The notes beneath the pieces are model-generated. The model worked only from the letters and a program-made list of their open reading frames with translations, ran no database searches and was not told the DNA's origin. 8,969 nt of DNA from contig CALIFM010000138.1 in NCBI GenBank assembly GCA_938021685.1, positions 1 through 8,969 of the forward strand. The letters run 5' to 3'. Both the position numbers and the translations under genes were made by a program. Shown here in pieces: positions 1 to 5,545 of this stretch. Position 1 is the stretch's first letter. Each line of letters starts with the position of its first letter. This stretch comes from an uncultured Gammaproteobacteria bacterium (GTDB lineage: Bacteria; Pseudomonadota; Gammaproteobacteria; Arenicellales; Poriferihabitantaceae).

Positions 1-164
1 GTGTACCTTGATATTGCCTTTACATAAAAGAGTGGATAAGGTGGCACTACACAAACACGCTTTAATGTGTCTAAATGGTTAAGCTTTAATTTTACAGGAA
101 CTAATTTGCCAAGGCAGTTTCTTAGTAAGCAAATTCATTAATTTAAATATCTAGGAAATCACAA
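1..164. other. AT-rich upstream region of the TVP38/flavoprotein operon
   Basis: No gene can be supported here. On the + strand one frame reads eight codons from base 1 to a TAA at 25-27, which could be the tail of a gene entering from the left, but it is too short to identify. Bases 49-53 (ACACA) and 66-70 (TGTGT) form a short dyad. Bases 106-111 (TTGCCA) could be a -35 element, but no good -10 stands at the right distance. The segment presumably holds the promoter of the operon that starts at 165, but I cannot place it. Confidence 0.3.
153..156 (+). promoter_or_regulatory. Shine-Dalgarno site deciding the TTG start of the TVP38 gene
   Basis: AGGA ends eight bases before the TTG at 165-167. 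Reading upstream in the same frame there is no ATG or GTG before a TAA at 144-146. Later in-frame TTG codons would cut into the first membrane helix. TTG at 165 is therefore the best start. Confidence 0.65.
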
Positions 165-836
165 TTGAACAAAACTAAATTATTACTATTGGCTGGCTTG
201 GTGTTGTTGGTTGCCGCCATCATCTTTTGGATTCCACCTGATTTACTTACGCTGGAAAACTTAAAAGCCAAGCAAGCAGAGATTGCCGCTTACCGCGAAG
301 CTAATCCTATACGTTCTGCATTGTTATTTTGCTTGGTTTATATTTTGATGGCCGCATTGTCAATTCCTGGGGCCGCTATTTTAACCATTGCAGCAGGTGC
401 TATTTTTGGTCTACTGCAAGGCACGGTGCTCGTATCTATTTCCTCTACTATTGGCGCTACTTTGGCTTTTTTAATGGCGCGATATTTCTTTCGCGATGCA
501 GTCGAGCGCAAAATGGGCAGTGGCCTGCAAACCATGCGCGATAGTCTAGAAAAAGACGGGGCATTTTACTTGTTCTCGCTGCGCCTTGTGCCTGTGATAC
601 CGTTCTTTGTCATCAACTTATTAATGGGCCTTACCCCCATCAAGCTGTTGCATTATGTAATCGCTTCTTGGGCTGGCATGCTATTAGGCACAGCTATTTA
701 TGTTAACGCTGGTACTCAGTTATCTAAACTTGACTCACTTAAAGGCATCTTATCACCCACTATTATCTTATCGTTTGTGCTGTTAGCAGCCTTCCCACAT
801 ATAGCGCGCTACTTGCTTAAACTATTTCGGAAATAA
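165..836 (+). CDS. TVP38/TMEM64 family (VTT/SNARE-associated domain) inner-membrane protein
   Basis: A 223-residue polytopic membrane protein of the TVP38/TMEM64/DedA superfamily, with a start at TTG. A hydrophobic helix spans about residues 4-23. The VTT domain lies at about 68-185. It contains the family signature in two parts: an A-G-x-I-F-G block at 77-82 leading to S-T-I-G-A-T and A-R (94-106), and the R-L-V-P-V-I-P-F motif at 140-147 followed by N151 and G155. Further helices lie near 160-182 and 197-217. Relatives include DedA proteins, linked to membrane homeostasis and lipid-carrier movement, and eukaryotic lipid scramblases VMP1/TMEM41B; substrate and direction are unknown for this subgroup. 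The stop is two bases from the ATG of the flavoprotein, so the two are almost certainly co-transcribed. From memory of database product names, fused TVP38-oxidoreductase proteins exist, which supports a shared job. Confidence 0.9.
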   Translation: MNKTKLLLLAGLVLLVAAIIFWIPPDLLTLENLKAKQAEIAAYREANPIRSALLFCLVYILMAALSIPGAAILTIAAGAIFGLLQGTVLVSISSTIGATLAFLMARYFFRDAVERKMGSGLQTMRDSLEKDGAFYLFSLRLVPVIPFFVINLLMGLTPIKLLHYVIASWAGMLLGTAIYVNAGTQLSKLDSLKGILSPTIILSFVLLAAFPHIARYLLKLFRK

Positions 837-838
837 TC

Positions 839-2296
839 ATGCAATCATATCCAAAACCTAAATCATTCGATGCCAATCTTATTGTGATCGGCGCTGGCAG
901 CGCAGGCTTAGTTAGCGCTTACATTGCAGCTGCCGTGCAGGCTAAAGTTATTCTCATTGAAAAGCACAAGATGGGCGGTGATTGCTTAAACTTTGGTTGC
1001 GTGCCGTCCAAAGCCTTAATTCGTAGCGCCAAGTATATGCAGCAAATTAAAGACAGCAAAAAATATGGCATCAAAAAAGCAAATGCTGAATTTGATTTTG
1101 CTGACATCATGGAGCGCATCCAAAATGTAATCAAGAAAATTGAGCCCCATGACTCAGTAGAACGCTATACCTCGTTAGGTGTAGATGTAGTGCAAGGCTC
1201 GGCTGAAATTGTCACGCCTTACTCCGTAAAGGTTGGTGATAAAACCTACACTGCTCGCAGTATTATTATTGCTGCTGGTGCAGCGCCGTTTGTGCCACCC
1301 ATCAAAGGCATTGAAAACATTGACTACCTTACATCAGACAATCTCTGGGAAATCCGTAAACAGCCTAAGCGTCTACTGGTGTTGGGCGGTGGTCCAATTG
1401 GCTGCGAGCTAGCACAAAGCTTTGCACGTTTAGGCAGTGAAGTAACAATGGTAGAAATGTTGCCACGCATTATGATTCGAGAAGATGAAGAAGTGTCGCA
1501 GTTAATAGCAGATAAATTCACTACTGAAGGTGTAAAACTGTTAACGGAACACAAAGCCGTTGAGTTTATAAAAAAGGGCAGCAAGAAAACTTTGCTATGC
1601 GAGCACGATGGCAATACCGTAGAAGTGCCGTTTGATGAAGTATTAGTGGCTGTAGGCCGTGCTGCCCGCCTAAAAGGCTTTGGTCTGCAAAAGTTAGACA
1701 TCCCTGTATCTAAACGCCGTACCATTGAGGTAAACGATTACCTACAAGCAGGCTATTCTTCAATTTATGCTTGCGGCGATATTGCAGGGCCCTATCAATT
1801 CACGCATACAGCCTCACACCAAGCATGGTACGCCTCGGTGAATGCCTTATTTGGCTTATTCAAAAAGTTCAAAGTCGATTATTCTGTGATCCCATGGGCC
1901 ACATTTACCGACCCCGAAGTGGCGCGGGTGGGCATTAACAAAACCGAAGCCAAAGAAAAAGGCATCAAGTATGAAATTACTCAATATCCCTTGGATGACC
2001 TTGATCGTGCTATTGCTGAAGGTGAAGACGCAGGCCATTTAGAGGTGCTCACGGTACCAGGTAAAGATAAAATATTAGGCGTGACCATTGTGGGCGCACA
2101 TGCCGGCGATTTAATTGCTGAATTTGTGTTTGCGATGCGCCATGGCTTGGGTATGAATAAAATTTTAGGCACCATCCACATCTACCCAACACGCATGGAG
2201 TCGGTTAAATTTGCAGCAGGTAACTGGAAAAAGGCACAAACTAAAGACTGGCAATTAAAACTGCTCCAGCGCTTTCACCGTTGGCGCCGCGGATAG
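839..2296 (+). CDS. Mercuric-reductase-like class I NAD(P)H/FAD oxidoreductase (not a true MerA)
   Basis: A 485-residue pyridine-nucleotide disulfide oxidoreductase. The FAD-binding G-x-G-x-x-G is at 18-23. The redox-active pair C49/C54 sits in G-G-D-C-L-N-F-G-C-V-P-S-K. The NAD(P)-binding G-G-G-P-I-G is at 183-188, the second FAD motif A-C-G-D is at 311-314, and a dimerisation domain follows. In dihydrolipoamide dehydrogenase and glutathione reductase the C-terminal motif is H-x-H-P-T-x-x-E. Here it is H-I-Y-P-T-R-M-E (447-454), with Tyr449 replacing the catalytic His, as in MerA. Unlike MerA, there is no N-terminal heavy-metal-associated domain and no C-terminal Cys pair, and no mer genes lie nearby. 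Mercury reduction is therefore unlikely, and the electron acceptor is unknown. The last 23 residues are basic and Trp-rich. A GGAA at 829-832 precedes the ATG by six bases. The gene follows the TVP38 gene by two bases, suggesting action at the membrane. Confidence 0.88.
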   Translation: MQSYPKPKSFDANLIVIGAGSAGLVSAYIAAAVQAKVILIEKHKMGGDCLNFGCVPSKALIRSAKYMQQIKDSKKYGIKKANAEFDFADIMERIQNVIKKIEPHDSVERYTSLGVDVVQGSAEIVTPYSVKVGDKTYTARSIIIAAGAAPFVPPIKGIENIDYLTSDNLWEIRKQPKRLLVLGGGPIGCELAQSFARLGSEVTMVEMLPRIMIREDEEVSQLIADKFTTEGVKLLTEHKAVEFIKKGSKKTLLCEHDGNTVEVPFDEVLVAVGRAARLKGFGLQKLDIPVSKRRTIEVNDYLQAGYSSIYACGDIAGPYQFTHTASHQAWYASVNALFGLFKKFKVDYSVIPWATFTDPEVARVGINKTEAKEKGIKYEITQYPLDDLDRAIAEGEDAGHLEVLTVPGKDKILGVTIVGAHAGDLIAEFVFAMRHGLGMNKILGTIHIYPTRMESVKFAAGNWKKAQTKDWQLKLLQRFHRWRRG

Positions 2297-2345
2297 TAAT
2301 GGGAGATTAAGCCTGCATTGAGCCGCTTTTTGTTAAGCTTGGTCC

Positions 2346-2906
2346 ATGCAAAAAACTGTTATCCAGCAAACGCAACGATGGCTTAAACATACTGTAATCG
2401 GGCATCAGTTGTGCCCGTTTGCGGGGCAACCGTTTGCTGCTAATACAGTACAATATAAGCTTGAATCTACGCAAAGCACTGAAGCGGCATTACATAGTCT
2501 TGCCAAAGCTTGTAAGCAACTCGATCAGCAAAGCAGTATTGAGACCACTTTGCTTATTTATTCAAACGCCTTTGGCAATTTCGACGCATTCTTAGACTAC
2601 ATCGCTATCAGCGAAGCTTTGTTAAGTGAACTACATTACGACGGTATATATCAGCTGGCGCATTTTCACCCACATTATCAATTTGAAGGTCTGAGCGCTG
2701 ATGATACCGCTAATTTCACTAACCGCTCACCTTACCCAACACTTCACTTATTACGCGAAAGCAGAGTAAGTAAAGCAGTAAACAGCTACGCCAACATCGA
2801 AAAAATCCCTAATGATAATATTCGTAAGCTACGCGACATTGGCACCAGTGCATTGCAACAGCAATTGAATGCATTGACTATACTACCGCAACAAGATCAT
2901 GACTAA
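2346..2906 (+). CDS. DUF1415 family protein
   Basis: A 186-residue soluble protein recognised as DUF1415 from three blocks: L-C-P-F (22-25), Q-L-A-H-F-H-P-H-Y-Q-F-E-G (103-115) and N-R-S-P-Y-P-T-L-H-L-L-R-E (126-138). The length fits the family. The function is unknown. The conserved Cys23, His106/108/110 and His134 could form a metal or catalytic site, but that is my inference. There is no signal peptide or membrane segment, so it is probably cytoplasmic. The ATG at 2346 has no clear Shine-Dalgarno, but no better in-frame start is evident before L-C-P-F. It begins 49 bases after the flavoprotein stop and overlaps arfB by eight bases, so it is probably coupled to arfB translation. Confidence 0.85.
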   Translation: MQKTVIQQTQRWLKHTVIGHQLCPFAGQPFAANTVQYKLESTQSTEAALHSLAKACKQLDQQSSIETTLLIYSNAFGNFDAFLDYIAISEALLSELHYDGIYQLAHFHPHYQFEGLSADDTANFTNRSPYPTLHLLRESRVSKAVNSYANIEKIPNDNIRKLRDIGTSALQQQLNALTILPQQDHD

Positions 2907-3309
2907 AGAGTGGGTTGATGCAACACAAGTGGTATTCACCGCGATGCGCGCCCAAGGCCCAGGCGGGCAGCACGTCAACACATCGGCAACGGCCATTCAT
3001 TTAAGGTTTGATATTAGCGCTTCTTCATTACTCAAGCACATCAAAGAGCGGCTGCTTAATTTAAACGATGAGCGTATTACTGCTAATGGAGATATCATCA
3101 TCAAGGCGCAAGGGACGCGCAGTCAGTTACAAAATAAAACCGTTGCACTGCAACGTCTAAATACTTTAATTGATGATGCGGCTTACACACCGCCCAAACG
3201 TATCCCCAGTAAGCCATCGCGCGCAGCTAAACGCGCCCGTATGGATAGAAAAACTCAACAAAGCCAGAAAAAGAATCGGCGTAGTAAAGTTATTTACGAA
3301 CGAAATTAG
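2899..3309 (+). CDS. arfB: Alternative ribosome-rescue aminoacyl-tRNA hydrolase ArfB (YaeJ)
   Basis: A 136-residue release-factor-like hydrolase that frees nascent chains from ribosomes stalled on truncated mRNA. The catalytic G-G-Q is at 22-24 within R-A-Q-G-P-G-G-Q-H-V-N, followed by the family block A-I-H-L-R-F-D. It lacks the codon-recognition domains of RF1/RF2. The long basic tail (about 99-135, with K-R, R-A-A-K-R-A-R and K-K-N-R-R) matches the ArfB tail that enters the empty mRNA channel. Length is normal for ArfB. The ATG at 2899 lies inside the end of the DUF1415 gene in the +1 frame, with no strong Shine-Dalgarno, so translation is probably coupled to the upstream gene. No SsrA or ArfA gene is visible in this window. 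Confidence 0.93.
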   Translation: MTKEWVDATQVVFTAMRAQGPGGQHVNTSATAIHLRFDISASSLLKHIKERLLNLNDERITANGDIIIKAQGTRSQLQNKTVALQRLNTLIDDAAYTPPKRIPSKPSRAAKRARMDRKTQQSQKKNRRSKVIYERN

Positions 3310-3437
3310 TGTAGACACACGATTGAGAGCGGGAGCGAGTAAATTTACTTAATTTACCTCTACTCTAACTATTCATGCAGTGAAGCATTGGCTATACTTG
3401 CTGGCCAATTTTATTCCCAACTTTATTCATCGTCGCT
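3310..3437 (+). promoter_or_regulatory. trpB upstream region with candidate promoter and two inverted repeats
   Basis: This 128-base gap separates arfB from trpB. A perfect 12-base palindrome, AGTAAATTTACT, lies at 3338-3349. A second dyad, ATTGGC-N11-GCCAAT, lies at 3387-3409 and encloses a candidate -10 (TATACT, 3393-3398). The matching -35 is poor (TATTCA, 3370-3375, 17-base spacer). The second dyad is followed by TTTTATT and could alternatively act as a weak terminator for DUF1415-arfB. No run of Trp codons or leader peptide is visible, so a classical trp attenuator is not supported. Bases 3421-3437 contain no Shine-Dalgarno for trpB. That some promoter lies here is likely; the exact elements are tentative. 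Confidence 0.4.
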
Positions 3438-4664
3438 ATGTCTGCCGAACCTTTAAGTAAACCCGAATCTTATCAATCAGGCCCCGATAGCATGGGTCAC
3501 TTTGGCCAATTTGGCGGACGTTTTGTTGCCGAAACCTTAATGCCACTGATCTTAGAAGTGGAAGAGGCATATTATAAATATAAAGACGACCCTGAGTTTC
3601 GCACTGAACTCGAAGGGCTTGCTAAAGACTATGTGGGTCGCCCTAGCCCTTTGTACTATGCCAAACGCTTAACTGAAGAGCTGGGCGGCGCAAAAATTTA
3701 CTTTAAACGCGACGAGCTTAACCACACAGGCGCGCACAAAATAAATAACACACTTGGGCAAATTTTATTGGCCAAGCGTATGGGTAAAAAGCGTATTATC
3801 GCTGAAACCGGCGCTGGCCAACACGGCGTAGCTACGGCTACCGTATGCGCCCTATTCAACTTACCATGCGTGGTTTACATGGGTGAGACGGACATCAAAC
3901 GCCAAGCACCGAATGTATTCAGAATGAAGTTGCTTGGCGCAGAGATTGTTTCTGTCACTAGCGGCACCGCAACTTTGAAAGACGCAATGAACGATGCCCT
4001 GCGTGACTGGGTGGCCAACGTGGAAGACACCTTTTACATTATCGGCACCGCTGCTGGCCCACACCCCTATCCTGAGATGGTGCGCGACTTTCAATCAGTG
4101 ATTGGTATTGAAACAAAACAACAACTTCAACAAGCCGAACAGCAACTGCCTGATGCCGTGGTCGCGTGCATTGGCGGCGGCTCTAATGCCATTGGCTTAT
4201 TTCATCCATTTTTAGATGATGAGAATGTGAAAATTTACGGCGTAGAAGCAGCAGGCCGCGGCGTTGATTCTGGCTTGCATGCCGCTTCATTGACGGGTGG
4301 CCAACCAGGTGTATTACACGGCAATCGCACTTACTTACTGCAAGACGAGGACGGACAAATTACCGATGCACATTCTATTTCAGCTGGCCTTGATTACCCG
4401 GGCATTGGCCCTGAGCACTCTTGGCTACATGATATTGGCCGCGTAAGCTATGTTTCTGTAACGGACGATGAGGCTTTAGAGGCATTTCAATTATGCTGTC
4501 GTCTAGAAGGCATCATCCCTGCCTTAGAACCTAGCCATGCTTTAGCCTTCGTTACTGAGCTCGCCCCTAAAATGAACAAAGATGAAATCCTAGTAATGAA
4601 TATGTGCGGGCGCGGTGATAAAGATGTATTCACCGTGGCTGAAGCTTTGGGCGTGGAGATTTAA
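3438..4664 (+). CDS. trpB: Tryptophan synthase beta subunit
   Basis: A 408-residue fold-type II PLP enzyme that condenses indole with L-serine to give L-tryptophan. The PLP Schiff-base lysine is K101 in H-T-G-A-H-K-I-N-N-T, and the catalytic glutamate is E123 in A-E-T-G-A-G-Q-H-G. These keep the spacing of Salmonella K87 and E109. The phosphate-binding loop G-G-G-S-N-A is at 246-251. Near the C-terminus, C390 (C-G-R-G-D-K-D) takes the place of Salmonella Ser377, which contacts the PLP ring nitrogen. The start at 3438 gives an N-terminal extension of about 13-14 residues over the enteric enzyme. An alternative ATG at 3492 sits just before the conserved H-F-G-Q-F-G-G. Neither start has a convincing Shine-Dalgarno. 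trpA follows after one base. trpF is not next to it. Several sequence blocks resemble alphaproteobacterial TrpB as I recall it. Confidence 0.97.
   Translation: MSAEPLSKPESYQSGPDSMGHFGQFGGRFVAETLMPLILEVEEAYYKYKDDPEFRTELEGLAKDYVGRPSPLYYAKRLTEELGGAKIYFKRDELNHTGAHKINNTLGQILLAKRMGKKRIIAETGAGQHGVATATVCALFNLPCVVYMGETDIKRQAPNVFRMKLLGAEIVSVTSGTATLKDAMNDALRDWVANVEDTFYIIGTAAGPHPYPEMVRDFQSVIGIETKQQLQQAEQQLPDAVVACIGGGSNAIGLFHPFLDDENVKIYGVEAAGRGVDSGLHAASLTGGQPGVLHGNRTYLLQDEDGQITDAHSISAGLDYPGIGPEHSWLHDIGRVSYVSVTDDEALEAFQLCCRLEGIIPALEPSHALAFVTELAPKMNKDEILVMNMCGRGDKDVFTVAEALGVEI
4655..4658 (+). promoter_or_regulatory. Shine-Dalgarno site fixing the trpA start
   Basis: GGAG lies in the last codons of trpB, seven bases before the ATG at 4666. 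It supports that start over the longer open frame that could begin at 4615 inside trpB. Confidence 0.75.
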
Positions 4665-4665
4665 A

Positions 4666-5484
4666 ATGAGCGTATCGAACCGAATTAATGCGAAATTTGC
4701 ACAGCTCGCAAAGCAAAAACGTGCTGGCTTAGTGACATTTATCACGGCTGGTGACCCAAACCTTGATGTCTTTGAACAGATCTTAGCTAAGCTGCCTGAA
4801 GCTGGCTCCGATATAATCGAACTGGGAATGCCATTTTCCGACCCTATGGCAGACGGACCTGCAATCCAGTTAGCCAATCAACGTGCGCTTAAAAATGGCA
4901 TGACATTGAAAAAGACCCTTGCAGCAGTGGCCAAGTTTCGCAAGCAAGACCAAAACACTCCCATCATTCTAATGGGCTACTACAATCCGATTTTCCATAT
5001 GGGCGTGCAGAACTTCGTCGAGCAGGCACGAGAAGTGGGCGTCGATGGTTTGATTATCGTGGACCTGCCCGTGGAGGAAGATGACGAGCTTTGTCATCCT
5101 GCACGCACGCAAGACTTAGATTGGGTACGACTTGTAACACCTACTACGGATGCAAAGCGGCTGAGTAAAATCCTAAAAAATAGCTCGGGTTTTTTGTATT
5201 ACGTTTCGATTGCAGGCATTACAGGTACCGCTTCTGCCAAAGGCAGTAACGTAAAAAAGGCAATCGAAGACATTCGCAAACAGTCTTCTTTACCGATAGC
5301 CGTTGGCTTTGGTATTAAGACCAAGGAACAAGTACAGCAAACAGCACAGTATGCTGATGCGGTGGTAGTTGGCTCAGCTATTGTAAACAAGATTGAGCAA
5401 GCCAAAGCTGATAACAAAACAGCAGAGCAAACTTGCGAAGCTGTAATCAGCTTTGTGCGTGAATTAAGCAGCGGCTTAAGCTAA
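4666..5484 (+). CDS. trpA: Tryptophan synthase alpha subunit
   Basis: A 272-residue TIM-barrel protein that cleaves indole-3-glycerol phosphate to indole and glyceraldehyde 3-phosphate and passes indole through a tunnel to TrpB. The catalytic pair is E52 (I-I-E-L-G-M-P-F-S-D) and D63 (A-D-G-P), matching Salmonella E49 and D60 with a constant offset of three. The loop-6 threonine T186 (G-I-T-G) corresponds to T183 with the same offset. The open frame extends upstream to 4615, but the added 17 residues overlap trpB and are not family-like; ATG 4666, with GGAG seven bases upstream, is the true start. The gene follows trpB by one base and ends convergently with fimV, with no clear terminator after it. 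Confidence 0.97.
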   Translation: MSVSNRINAKFAQLAKQKRAGLVTFITAGDPNLDVFEQILAKLPEAGSDIIELGMPFSDPMADGPAIQLANQRALKNGMTLKKTLAAVAKFRKQDQNTPIILMGYYNPIFHMGVQNFVEQAREVGVDGLIIVDLPVEEDDELCHPARTQDLDWVRLVTPTTDAKRLSKILKNSSGFLYYVSIAGITGTASAKGSNVKKAIEDIRKQSSLPIAVGFGIKTKEQVQQTAQYADAVVVGSAIVNKIEQAKADNKTAEQTCEAVISFVRELSSGLS

Positions 5485-5545
5485 AAAGCCACGCACAACA
5501 CATCTACGCAGTACCCAGCCTAGCTTAAAAACTAAACCATTGAGC
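5485..5545. other. Convergent intergenic region between trpA and fimV
   Basis: Sixty-one bases separate the two convergent stop codons. TTAAGCTA at 5476-5483 (end of trpA) and TAGCTTAA at 5521-5528 form an 8-base inverted repeat with a 37-base loop. GGCTT (5473-5477) can also pair with AAGCC (5486-5490). Neither is followed by a clean T-run in either direction, so I cannot call an intrinsic terminator. Overlapping 3' ends of the two transcripts are possible. Confidence 0.4.

Noticed and set aside
839..2296. Calling the flavoprotein merA or lpdA
   Set aside because: It lacks the MerA C-terminal Cys pair and metal-binding domain and any mer neighbours, and it has Tyr in place of the catalytic His that dihydrolipoamide dehydrogenase needs.
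3310..3437. Classical trp attenuator with leader peptide
   Set aside because: No short reading frame with clustered Trp codons and no strong hairpin with a long T-run is present.
4615..4665. Upstream extension of trpA to an ATG at 4615
   Set aside because: The 17 extra residues overlap the end of trpB, are not TrpA-like and lack a ribosome site. ATG 4666 has GGAG seven bases upstream and gives the normal length.
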